Of a stretch of DNA of 64,000 nt, positions 9,501 to 17,105 are shown piece by piece. The stretch is from the NCBI RefSeq assembly GCF_000484635.1, contig NZ_AXVM01000001.1, forward strand, positions 744,001 to 808,000. The letters run 5' to 3'. The translations under genes were made by a program, and so were the position numbers. The stretch comes from Comamonas badia DSM 17552 (lineage in GTDB: Bacteria; Pseudomonadota; Gammaproteobacteria; Burkholderiales; Burkholderiaceae_C). The notes beneath the pieces are model-generated. The model had not been told where the DNA came from. It did not search any database and saw only the letters and a list, made by a program, of their open reading frames with translations. Each line of letters starts with the position of its first letter. Positions within the stretch are counted from its first letter, which is position 1.

Positions 9501-10019
9501 TCAGTGCTGACGAACCGGACGCCCCCGCTTGCGCGTGCCTTCCGCTTCGCCAGACGCCGGTCCGGGCGCATTCGGCCCCGCATCGGCATCCCACGCCGCA
9601 ACCAGCGTCATCATGGATTGCACAAACTGGGTTCGCTTTTCCGGAGGCAGCGGCGCAAGGATGCGCTGCTGCACACGCAGTACCGCCGGCTCGGCGTTCT
9701 GGAGCAGCGTGACGCCCTCTGGCGTGGCGTGCAGCAGGCGCACGCGCCTGTCCCCCGGGTTCAGACGCCGCTCCAGCCAGCCCCGCGCTTCCAGCCTGTC
9801 GATCACGCTGCCTATCGTTGACGTATCAAAGCGAATCCGCTGCGCCAGCGTGCGCTGATCCATCCCCGGGTGGCGCGACACCGCGGACAAGGCCGCGTAT
9901 TGGACGGGCGTCACGCCCCAGTCCTGCGTTTCCTCCGCGAACAACGCCACGGCCATCTGCTGCAGGCGGCGGATGAAGTAACCAGGATAGTGCTCGATTT
10001 CGGCGGGGCTGATCTTCAT
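9501..10019 (-). CDS. MarR-family regulator, probable repressor of the gentisate operon
   Basis: A 172-residue winged-helix regulator. The DNA-binding core lies at about 38-105 (TPVQYAALSAVSRHPGMDQ, AQRIRFDTSTIGSVIDRLEA, and the wing NPGDRRVRLLHATPEG), flanked by dimerisation helices. The C-terminal tail is basic (RKRGRPVRQH). It is divergent from the gentisate dioxygenase gene across a 203-bp region containing a likely promoter and a direct repeat over its -35 box. MarR-type regulators named GenR are known to repress gentisate genes in Comamonas, so local control of this operon is the natural reading. The ligand (gentisate, salicylate or a CoA thioester) cannot be read from sequence. Confidence 0.88.
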   Translation of the reverse strand: MKISPAEIEHYPGYFIRRLQQMAVALFAEETQDWGVTPVQYAALSAVSRHPGMDQRTLAQRIRFDTSTIGSVIDRLEARGWLERRLNPGDRRVRLLHATPEGVTLLQNAEPAVLRVQQRILAPLPPEKRTQFVQSMMTLVAAWDADAGPNAPGPASGEAEGTRKRGRPVRQH

Positions 10020-10140
10020 GGTTCAGGCGAGAGATGGGTTCAATCATAGTCGGCGCACCTCGCACCTTCGCGGGTTCGTGCGGCAGCCAGCCGATACCGT
10101 ACTCCCGGACAGGTCCAGTGCCGCATGGGACAAAAAATTA

Positions 10141-10181
10141 TCATCAGTGTACTTGTCATCAGTTTACTTTTGATCTACGAT
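10141..10181 (+). promoter_or_regulatory. Gentisate operon promoter with MarR-type operator candidate
   Basis: A good sigma-70 promoter is visible: TTGTCA (10153-10158), a 17-bp spacer and TACGAT (10176-10181), placing transcription start about 35 nt before the dioxygenase ATG. A 14-bp direct repeat with one mismatch, TCATCAGTGTACTT (10141-10154) and TCATCAGTTTACTT (10156-10169), overlaps the -35 box. A bound repressor would block polymerase, which fits the divergent MarR gene. Confidence 0.55.
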
Positions 10182-10222
10182 CCACCCAACGCGGCTCACC
10201 CGGCAGCACAAAGGAGCTCTCC

Positions 10223-11344
10223 ATGAACGCCCCGCACCCTGCGTCCCTCGACTGGAAGAGCGTCGCAGCGCAGAACCAGCCAGACCCCTCGCCTGCGCTC
10301 GATGCGCTCTATCAGGGCATGAAGGATGCATTGCTGGTGCCGCTGTGGACGCAGATCGGCGACCTGATGCCGGCGCACCCGCAGAGCAAGGCCAGCGCGC
10401 ATCTCTGGCGCTGGAAGCGGCTGCTGGAGCTCGCCGAGCGTTCCGGCCACCTGATACCCGTGGGCCGCGGCGGCGAGCGCCGCGCCATCGCGCTGGCCAA
10501 CCCCAGCCTGGGCGGCCGGCCCTACGCCACGCCCACGCTCTGGGCCGCGATCCAGTACCTGATGCCCGGCGAGAACGCCCCCGAGCACCGCCACACGCAG
10601 CATGCCTTCCGCTTCGTCGTCGAGGGCGAAGGCGTCTGGACCGTGGTCAACGGCGACGCCATCCGCATGTCGCGCGGCGACTTCCTGCCGCAGGGCGGCT
10701 GGAACTGGCACGCGCACCACAACGCCGCCACCGCGCCCATGGCCTGGATCGACGGCCTGGACATTCCGTTTTCCTACTACACCGAATCGCAGTTCTTCGA
10801 GCTTGGCCGCGAGACGCTTTCCAAGGCAGAGCTGGGCACGCCCGCGTTCTCGCGCTCCGAGCGCCTGTGGGCGCATCCGGGCCTGCGGCCGCTGTCGCAG
10901 ATGCAGGACAGCGCCACCTCGCCGCTGCTCGCCTACCGCTGGGCAGACACCGACCGCGCGCTCACAGAGCAACTCAGGCTCGAAGCCGAAGGCCATGCCG
11001 TCACGCTCAGCCCCGGCCACGCCGCGGTGCGCTACAGCAACCCGACCAACGGGCGCGACGTGATGCCCACCATCCGCTGCGAAATGCACCGCCTGGCAAG
11101 CGGCGCTGCCACTCAGTCGCGCCGTGAGGTGGGTTCCTCGGTCTACCAGGTGTTCAACGGCCAGGGCAGCGTGCAGGTGGGAGAAGAGCGCTGGCAGGTC
11201 GAGCGCGGCGACATGTTCGTCGTGCCGTCGTGGCAGAGCTTCACCGCCGAATGCGGCAAGGACGCGCCGCAACTCGATCTGTTCCGATTCAGCGACACGC
11301 CGATCTTCGAAGCCCTGCATGCGCACCGCATCAGCGGCACCTGA
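10223..11344 (+). CDS. Gentisate 1,2-dioxygenase
   Basis: Fe(II) ring-cleavage dioxygenase that opens gentisate (2,5-dihydroxybenzoate) to maleylpyruvate. The 373-residue product has the two-cupin fold of the family. The metal-binding cupin carries PEHRHTQHAFRFVVEG and further down NWHAHHN; a second cupin sits near the C-terminus (VYQVFNGQGSVQVGEERW). The open frame begins earlier, but the ATG at 10223 follows a strong AAGGAG (10211-10216) and starts the homology. It is the first gene of a four-gene plus-strand operon (10223-14919). Its presence with a salicyloyl-CoA-type hydroxylase indicates that gentisate is the operon's central intermediate. Confidence 0.95.
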   Translation: MNAPHPASLDWKSVAAQNQPDPSPALDALYQGMKDALLVPLWTQIGDLMPAHPQSKASAHLWRWKRLLELAERSGHLIPVGRGGERRAIALANPSLGGRPYATPTLWAAIQYLMPGENAPEHRHTQHAFRFVVEGEGVWTVVNGDAIRMSRGDFLPQGGWNWHAHHNAATAPMAWIDGLDIPFSYYTESQFFELGRETLSKAELGTPAFSRSERLWAHPGLRPLSQMQDSATSPLLAYRWADTDRALTEQLRLEAEGHAVTLSPGHAAVRYSNPTNGRDVMPTIRCEMHRLASGAATQSRREVGSSVYQVFNGQGSVQVGEERWQVERGDMFVVPSWQSFTAECGKDAPQLDLFRFSDTPIFEALHAHRISGT

Positions 11345-11354
11345 TCTTCCTCCA

Positions 11355-12077
11355 ATGAGCACCGACATGGCACAAGACAACTACCTCTGGGCTCCGGCTC
11401 CCACCCCTTCCGTCGCCATACGTGGCGGCAGCCAGCGGCTGCCCGTGCAGCGCCTGTTCTTCGTTGGCCGCAACTACCACGCCCACGCCGCCGAGATGGG
11501 CAGGCCTGTGGACAAGAGCGTCGAGCGGCCGTTTTACTTCACCAAGTCACCGTTCACGCTCACCCCCTCGGGCAGCACCACGCCCTACCCGAGCGAAACG
11601 GCGAACTACCACTTCGAGATGGAACTGGTGCTGGCCATCGGCAAGCCCGGCTTCCGCATCCCGGTCGCGCAGGCGCACGAATACATCTACGGCTACGCCT
11701 GCGGCCTGGACATGACGCGCCGCGACCTGCAACTGGTGGCGCGCGACAAGGGCCGGCCCTGGGACCTGGGCAAGGACGTGGAGCACTCCTCGGTCTGCAG
11801 CGAGATCGTCCCCATGCCTGGCAGGGTGATCGAGTCGGGAGCGATAGAGCTGAGCGTCAATGGCCAGGTCAAGCAGCACTCGGACGTGAACAAGCTGATC
11901 TGGAACATCCGCGAGATCATCGCCGACCTGTCGCTCTTTTATCACCTGCAGCCCGGCGATCTGATCTACAGCGGCACGCCGGAAGGCGTGGGGCCGGTGG
12001 TCAGCGGCGACAAGCTGCATGGCCACATCGAAGGCGTGGGTGAAGTCCTGCTCACCGTTGGGCCGGCAGCCGTCTGA
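11355..12077 (+). CDS. Fumarylpyruvate/maleylpyruvate hydrolase (FAH family)
   Basis: Metal-dependent C-C hydrolase of the fumarylacetoacetate hydrolase family, 240 residues, acting after gentisate ring cleavage to give pyruvate plus fumarate or maleate. Visible motifs: RLFFVGRNYHAHAAEMG, the metal-binding HFEMELVLAIGK (Glu-x-Glu), YACGLDMTRRDLQ, and TPEGVGPV near the C-terminus. It starts 10 bp after the dioxygenase stop at ATG 11355. Most such pathways also use a maleylpyruvate isomerase; none is encoded here, so the enzyme either hydrolyses maleylpyruvate directly or depends on an isomerase elsewhere. The family is secure, the exact isomer used is not. Confidence 0.9.
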   Translation: MSTDMAQDNYLWAPAPTPSVAIRGGSQRLPVQRLFFVGRNYHAHAAEMGRPVDKSVERPFYFTKSPFTLTPSGSTTPYPSETANYHFEMELVLAIGKPGFRIPVAQAHEYIYGYACGLDMTRRDLQLVARDKGRPWDLGKDVEHSSVCSEIVPMPGRVIESGAIELSVNGQVKQHSDVNKLIWNIREIIADLSLFYHLQPGDLIYSGTPEGVGPVVSGDKLHGHIEGVGEVLLTVGPAAV

Positions 12078-12104
12078 ACCCATCGGCACACAAGGAGACA
12101 CACC

Positions 12105-13757
12105 ATGCTGCAAGGATGCATTTTCTGGCCGCAGGATCAGGCGCAACGCTACCGGGATGCGGGCCTGTGGAGCGGGCAGACGCTCTGGGACATGATGGCG
12201 GCGAGCATCGCGCGAACGCCGGCCAAAACGGCCGTCGTCGCCGGTGACACACGGCTGAGCTACCGCGATCTGGACGAGCAGACGGCAGTGCTGGGCGCGG
12301 CGCTGCTGGCACACGGCCTCAGGCCGCTCGATCGCGTGGTGCTGCACCTGCCCAACACCGTCGAGTTCGTCCTGTACTACCTGGCGCTGGTGCGCATTGG
12401 CGCCATCCCCGTGATGGCGCTGCGCGCGCACCGCGAGACGGAGATTCGCCACTTCACCCGCGCCTCGCAGGCCGTGGCGTATATCGCACCCGACGCCATC
12501 CGCGGCTTTGACTACCGCGTGCTGGGCGATCAACTGAAGCAGGAATTCGCGCATCTCAAAACCATCGTCATCGTCGGCGAACCGGGCAGCGGACAACTCG
12601 GCCATGCACGGCTCATGGCCGAGGGCGCAGCCATCCAGGACCGCGCCGAGCGCCTGGCCGCGCCGCGCATCGACCCGGAAGACGTCGGCACCATCCTGCT
12701 CAGCGGCGGCACCACATCGCTGCCCAAGCTGATCCCGCGCACGCACCAGGACTACGTGCTCAATGCCCGCCTGTGCGGTGCCGCGACCCGTTTCGATGCG
12801 GATACGGTGTTCATGCCGATCCTGCCGCTGGCGCACAACTACAACCTGTGCTCGCCCGGCATGCTCGCCGCCTTCTGCTACGGCGGCACGGTTGCGCTGT
12901 GCCCCTCGACCGAGACTGCCGACATCTTCTCGGTGGTGCAAAAGGAAGGCGTCACCGTCATCGCCTCGGTGCGCCCGCTGGTGGCGCGCTGGCTCGACGA
13001 TCCGAGCATAGGCAACTACGACCTGAGCTCGCTCAAAGTGGTGCAAAACGGCGGCACGCGCATGCCGCCGGAGTTTCGCCGCCGCATGATGGCCGAGCTG
13101 CACGTCATTCCGCAGGAGGTCTATGGCACCGCCGAGGGTCTGATCAGCATGACGCCGCTCGATGCCAGCGAAGACCTGCTGCTGAACAGCTCGGGCGAGC
13201 CGGTCAGCGAATACGACGAGATCAAGATCGTCGATGAAGACGGCAACGAGGTGCCCGACGGCACGCCAGGCGAGCTCGTCACGCGCGGCCCCTACACCAT
13301 CTGCGGCTACTACAACGCGCCCAAGGTCAACGCCAGCGCCTTCACCAGCGACGGCTTCTACAAGATGGGCGACATCGTGCGCAAGGTGGGCCGCACGCTC
13401 TACGTCGAGGGGCGCAAGAAGGACGTGATCAACCGCGGCGGCGAGAAGATCGACTGCGAGGACATCGAGAACATCCTGGTGCAGCACCCGGCGGTGCAGA
13501 CGGCCAGCCTCGTCGCGATGCCCGACAAGGAATTCGGCGAAAAGGCCTGCGCCTTCGTCGTGCTCAAGACCGGCCAGCAGTTCAGCTTCGGCGAGATGGT
13601 GGCCTACATGAAGCGCATCAAGGTCGCCTCGTTCAACATCCCCGAGCGCCTGGAAATCGTGGACAGCCTTCCCACCAGCCCGGTGGGCAAGGTACTCAAG
13701 CGCGAACTGCGCCAGATCATCACCGACCAGTTGGCGCAGGAATCCGCGACGCGTTGA
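12105..13757 (+). CDS. Salicylate/dihydroxybenzoate-type AMP (CoA) ligase
   Basis: Adenylate-forming enzyme of 550 residues resembling DhbE/EntE, which activate 2-hydroxylated benzoates, and by context SdgA of the Streptomyces salicylate pathway. The P-loop is LLSGGTTSLPKLIPRTH, core motifs include YGTAEGL and GRKKDVINRGGEKID, and the C-terminal catalytic lysine sits in SPVGKVLKREL. The start is ATG 12105 behind AAGGAG (12092-12097). The product would be salicyl-AMP or salicyl-CoA, the substrate of the next gene's hydroxylase. DhbE/SdgA members stop at the adenylate, so whether this one completes the thioester is open. Substrate assignment is inferred from operon content. Confidence 0.82.
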   Translation: MLQGCIFWPQDQAQRYRDAGLWSGQTLWDMMAASIARTPAKTAVVAGDTRLSYRDLDEQTAVLGAALLAHGLRPLDRVVLHLPNTVEFVLYYLALVRIGAIPVMALRAHRETEIRHFTRASQAVAYIAPDAIRGFDYRVLGDQLKQEFAHLKTIVIVGEPGSGQLGHARLMAEGAAIQDRAERLAAPRIDPEDVGTILLSGGTTSLPKLIPRTHQDYVLNARLCGAATRFDADTVFMPILPLAHNYNLCSPGMLAAFCYGGTVALCPSTETADIFSVVQKEGVTVIASVRPLVARWLDDPSIGNYDLSSLKVVQNGGTRMPPEFRRRMMAELHVIPQEVYGTAEGLISMTPLDASEDLLLNSSGEPVSEYDEIKIVDEDGNEVPDGTPGELVTRGPYTICGYYNAPKVNASAFTSDGFYKMGDIVRKVGRTLYVEGRKKDVINRGGEKIDCEDIENILVQHPAVQTASLVAMPDKEFGEKACAFVVLKTGQQFSFGEMVAYMKRIKVASFNIPERLEIVDSLPTSPVGKVLKRELRQIITDQLAQESATR

Positions 13758-13773
13758 TCCCGAAGGAAACACC

Positions 13774-14919
13774 ATGAAGATTGCCATCATCGGCGCCGGC
13801 CCGGCCGGGCTGCACTTCGCCTCGCTCATGAAGCGGCTTGACCCGCGCCATGACATCACCATCCACGAGCGCGGCCCACGCAACGCCACCTGGGGCTTTG
13901 GCGTGGTGTTCTCGGACAATGCGCTCGATTTCCTGCGCATCGACGACGCCGAGCTCTACAACTACCTGCGCCCGCACATGGAAAGCTGGGCGGACATCAC
14001 GATCAACCACAACGGCACCGGCGTAGCCATTGCCGGCAATGGCTACGCCGCCATCGGGCGCCTGGAGATGCTCTCGCTGCTGTACCAGCACGTCGAGGGC
14101 CTGGGCGTGACGATCCGGTTCGACACCGAGATCACCTCGCTCTCGCAACTCGCGGGCGCCGACCTGATCCTGGCCGCCAACGGGGCCAACTCCTGGGTGC
14201 GCGAGGAAAACCGCGAGAAATTCGGCACCAGTACCGACCTGCGCCCCAACAAGTTCATGTGGTGCGGCTCGACCAAGCCGTTCGACACGCTGAGCCTGAG
14301 CTTTCATACCAGCGACGTGGGCGTGTTCTGCGCCCACCACTACCGCTACACGCCATCGATGAGCACCTTCCTCGTCGAAGTGACCGACGCGACCTGGAAG
14401 CGCGCCGGGTTTGACCGCATGGGCAACGACGAGGCCATGCGTTACTGTGAAAAGGTCTTCGCCCAGGAGCTTGATGGCCACCCCATCCTCTCGAACAACT
14501 CCTATTGGCGCAATTTTCCGGTGATCTGGAACGAACGCTGGCACTTCGACAACGTGGTGCTGATGGGAGATGCGCTCAGGCCCGCGCATTTTTCCATCGG
14601 TTCGGGCACGCGCATGGCGATGCTGGACGCCGTGGCGCTGTGCAACGCGTTCAAGGAGACGGGCGACGACGTGCCGGCGGCGCTGAATCGCTTTCATGAA
14701 CTGCGCATGCCGACGATGAAGAAGATCTGGGACGCAGCCAACCGCAGCATGCGCTGGTACGAGGAGATGGACGAACTCGTTCCGAACAAGAACGCCATTG
14801 AATTCGCCTATGACTACATGACGCGCACCGGGCGCATCAGCCACGAGAAGGTGCGCCAGCTCGATCCCAGCCTGGCGGCCGCGTATGAAAAATTGCACCC
14901 GGAAGTGCTTGGAATATAA
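13774..14919 (+). CDS. Stand-alone flavin hydroxylase, likely salicyloyl-CoA 5-hydroxylase
   Basis: FAD monooxygenase of 381 residues. It resembles the N-terminal half of bifunctional anthraniloyl-CoA monooxygenase/reductase but lacks that enzyme's OYE-like reductase half. FAD motifs: IIGAGPAGLHFASLMKRLDP at the N-terminus, FGVVFSDNALDFL, the GD motif VVLMGDALRPAHFSIGSGTR, and the typical STFLVEVTDATWKRAG. Stand-alone versions such as SdgC 5-hydroxylate salicyl-CoA to gentisyl-CoA. Combined with the ligase and gentisate dioxygenase in one operon, that role is the best fit. It is unlike the direct 3-hydroxybenzoate 6-hydroxylases, which have a different N-terminus. No dedicated gentisyl-CoA thioesterase lies in the operon. 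Confidence 0.8.
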   Translation: MKIAIIGAGPAGLHFASLMKRLDPRHDITIHERGPRNATWGFGVVFSDNALDFLRIDDAELYNYLRPHMESWADITINHNGTGVAIAGNGYAAIGRLEMLSLLYQHVEGLGVTIRFDTEITSLSQLAGADLILAANGANSWVREENREKFGTSTDLRPNKFMWCGSTKPFDTLSLSFHTSDVGVFCAHHYRYTPSMSTFLVEVTDATWKRAGFDRMGNDEAMRYCEKVFAQELDGHPILSNNSYWRNFPVIWNERWHFDNVVLMGDALRPAHFSIGSGTRMAMLDAVALCNAFKETGDDVPAALNRFHELRMPTMKKIWDAANRSMRWYEEMDELVPNKNAIEFAYDYMTRTGRISHEKVRQLDPSLAAAYEKLHPEVLGI

Positions 14920-14924
14920 AAATC

Positions 14925-14990
14925 AATACTGGAATTTAGCGACTTAGCCCTTATACAACATGCGTTATAAGCTATCATAATAGAAGCATA
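14925..14990 (+). repeat. AT-rich AGCTATCA-type repeat at the operon end
   Basis: The unit follows the stop of the hydroxylase gene and ends in AAGCTATCATAA, like the other family members. Arms CTTATA (14950-14955) and TATAAG (14966-14971) flank a 10-nt loop. The 14920-15112 gap is markedly AT-rich compared with its surroundings and separates converging genes; the hairpin may serve as a 3' end. Confidence 0.5.
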
Positions 14991-15112
14991 AAACCATTAG
15001 ATCCCATCCATTTGGCATTCAACGATGGGCACCATGGTTACCTCGCTGGATTGCAAGACCGACCCCTGGCCATCGGGAATTCCTCGCGGTCTGATCGGCG
15101 ACTGAGGCGTGC

Positions 15113-16117
15113 TCAGTGGCGTTTGCCAAGCGTTTCCCGGGCGGATTCACCGAACGCCGACCGGTAGGCCCGGGAAAACTCCCCGAGATGGGTCCAACCG
15201 TATTGCATCGCGGTCTGCGCGATTGATTGGCGTGGCGCCCTGCTGGTCATCAGGCTCGTACGCACGGCGTCCAGGCGCTGGCGGCGCAGCCATTGCATCG
15301 GCCCCATGCCACGCACGCGCTGGAAACTTGCCTGCAGCGTGCGGACGGCCACGCCGCAGGCGCGGGCTGCGCTGGTCACTGTGACCGGCTGGTCGATGCG
15401 CTCCAGCATCCATTCCTCGGCGCGGCGCTGCAGCAACGAATCTGGCTGGCCACGTGCATCCATCTTTTCTACTTGATTATGAGGATGGAGCAGCAGCAGT
15501 GTGGTGCATACCTGCTCCTCCAAGCAGACGTTCAGGTGCCTGAGCGCCATGCCATCGAACTCGCCTCGCAGCCCTGCGGCCACGGTGTGCAACAAGGGGC
15601 CGAGTGCGCTCCATGCGGGCGCATCCAGTGCCATGGAGCCGGCAAAATCGATCGGCACCGAGGCTGGGCGCCCACTCAGCGCCAGCCAGGCCGCGTCGAT
15701 GGCCGGGCGCTCCAGCCGCAGAACCAGCTGTTCGAAATCAGAGGAGGCCGAAAATCTGAACCGCGGTGCGGCGCTGACCAATCCGGCGTGGTTCGTGGTG
15801 ACTTGCACACGCTCGCGCCCGACTTCGAACGAGGCGGTGCCGCTCAGGCCGATACAGAGCAGGTAGTAATTGCCCAGGCGCTGCGGGTCCACATCGACCG
15901 CCGCTCCCCAGGTCAGACGGCTGATGGACATGGCGCCAAAGGGCAGGCTATCCATGCTCGCGTGCAGTTGCTGCCGGGGACGCGTGATGTGCAACTGGTG
16001 GGGGCTGAATACCCGGCCGCACATGTCTCGCGCTTCGTCCACGTCATGCGTCTCGAAAAGCCGTCCGCGCTTCAAGTCGATTCCGTTAATCAGGAGTGAT
16101 GGAAAAATCGAGGGCAT
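15113..16117 (-). CDS. AraC-family transcriptional regulator
   Basis: A 334-residue activator-type regulator. The N-terminal ~210 residues resemble the AraC_binding_2 ligand/dimerisation domain (FGAMSISRLTWGAAVDVDP, YYLLCIGLSGTASFEVG). The C-terminal ~100 residues carry two helix-turn-helix units (VTVTSAARACGVAVRTLQASF and SIAQTAMQYGWTHLGEFSRA) followed by YRSAFGESARETL. The start chosen is ATG 16117; a TTG at 16129 is possible. It is divergent from the esterase at 16285 and converges on the gentisate operon, so it may control the esterase, the operon, or both. A 20-bp-period repeat lies in the shared intergenic region. Confidence 0.88.
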   Translation of the reverse strand: MPSIFPSLLINGIDLKRGRLFETHDVDEARDMCGRVFSPHQLHITRPRQQLHASMDSLPFGAMSISRLTWGAAVDVDPQRLGNYYLLCIGLSGTASFEVGRERVQVTTNHAGLVSAAPRFRFSASSDFEQLVLRLERPAIDAAWLALSGRPASVPIDFAGSMALDAPAWSALGPLLHTVAAGLRGEFDGMALRHLNVCLEEQVCTTLLLLHPHNQVEKMDARGQPDSLLQRRAEEWMLERIDQPVTVTSAARACGVAVRTLQASFQRVRGMGPMQWLRRQRLDAVRTSLMTSRAPRQSIAQTAMQYGWTHLGEFSRAYRSAFGESARETLGKRH

Positions 16118-16189
16118 AGGACAGTGCAAACCGGTGTTTGAATTTTCATTCGAGGCTGACTATCGTCAATAGGGAAAAGCCTGATCCAG

Positions 16190-16228
16190 AAGCTGCGTTT
16201 TCGCGCATGTGGCTGCGCGTTTCCGATA
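16190..16228 (+). promoter_or_regulatory. Candidate AraC-type direct-repeat site
   Basis: GCTGCGTTTTCGCGC begins at 16192 and GCTGCGCGTTTCC at 16212, a 20-bp period close to two helical turns. AraC/XylS-type regulators typically use direct half-sites at about this spacing. The site lies between the divergent AraC and esterase genes, about 55-95 bp before the esterase ATG. It was seen by eye only. Confidence 0.3.
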
Positions 16229-16284
16229 GCCGATATCGAACGTCGTTTCTACCATCGGTGCTTTCAAAACGGAAGGAGCACATC

Positions 16285-17010
16285 ATGCGGTACGTATTGG
16301 TTCACGGGAGCTGGCACACGGGCGAACTCTGGGAGCCGGTCGCGGCGTTGCTGCGCAATGCCGGTCACGAGGTGCATACCCCGACCGTGGCGGGGCATGG
16401 GCACGACGCCGACAAAAGCGTGAACCATGCGCAGTGCACGCAGTCGATCGTGGATTACATCGTGCAGCATGACCTCAGGGAGGTGGTGATTCTGGGCCAC
16501 AGCTATGGCGGCACGATTGTTTCCAAGGTGGCCGAGGCGGTGCCTGAGCGGCTGCGTCGCCTGATCTACTGGAATGCCTTCGTGCTCCAGGATGGCGAAT
16601 CGCTATTGGACAACGTGCCGCCGCACTATCGGGCGTTGTTTGCCGATCTTGCCGGCGCCAGCGGCGACAACAGCGTGACGTTGCCTTTTCCGATCTGGCG
16701 CGAGGCCTTCATCAATGACGCAGACTTGGAGACTGCCCAGCGTACATACGCATTGCTTTCGTCCGAGCCTTACCAACCTTTCGTGGACAAGCTCGATCTG
16801 AAGAAATTCACTACCCTGCAGATTCCGCGCAGCTATATCTCATGCACGGAAGATACCGCCCTTCCCCAGGGGCCGGAATGGGGCTGGCACCCACGCATGT
16901 CCAGCCGGCTGGGGCTGTACCGGCTGGTGCAGCTGGCCGGCAGCCATGAGGTGATGTTCACACACCCTGACCGGCTTGCAGCCGCCATTGATGCTGCGGG
17001 GCGAGACTGA
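16285..17010 (+). CDS. Alpha/beta hydrolase of the methylesterase / hydroxynitrile-lyase type
   Basis: A 241-residue alpha/beta hydrolase. The nucleophile elbow is GHSYGG, the N-terminal oxyanion region is VLVHGSWHTGELW, and the catalytic His is in LAGSHEVMFTHPDRLA. This layout matches the plant MES/SABP2 and hydroxynitrile-lyase group and its bacterial relatives such as EstC. Start ATG 16285 follows a strong GGAAGGAG (16271-16278). Next to a salicylate/gentisate operon it could release salicylate from esters such as methyl salicylate, or act as a gentisyl-CoA thioesterase. Both roles are inferences from context; the fold is secure. Confidence 0.82.
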   Translation: MRYVLVHGSWHTGELWEPVAALLRNAGHEVHTPTVAGHGHDADKSVNHAQCTQSIVDYIVQHDLREVVILGHSYGGTIVSKVAEAVPERLRRLIYWNAFVLQDGESLLDNVPPHYRALFADLAGASGDNSVTLPFPIWREAFINDADLETAQRTYALLSSEPYQPFVDKLDLKKFTTLQIPRSYISCTEDTALPQGPEWGWHPRMSSRLGLYRLVQLAGSHEVMFTHPDRLAAAIDAAGRD

Positions 17011-17105
17011 CTGGCAGCGCGCGGCGCGGCGCGGATGCCATGCGCCTGGATGTCCAACCGCTTCGAGGGGTCAAATTCCGGGCCAATGGTCCGGCGCCGC
17101 AGGCG

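Noticed and set aside
12105-14919. Siderophore (dihydroxybenzoate) biosynthesis genes
   Set aside because: The ligase resembles DhbE/EntE, but there are no isochorismatase, dehydrogenase or NRPS genes, and the operon contains gentisate ring-cleavage enzymes instead.
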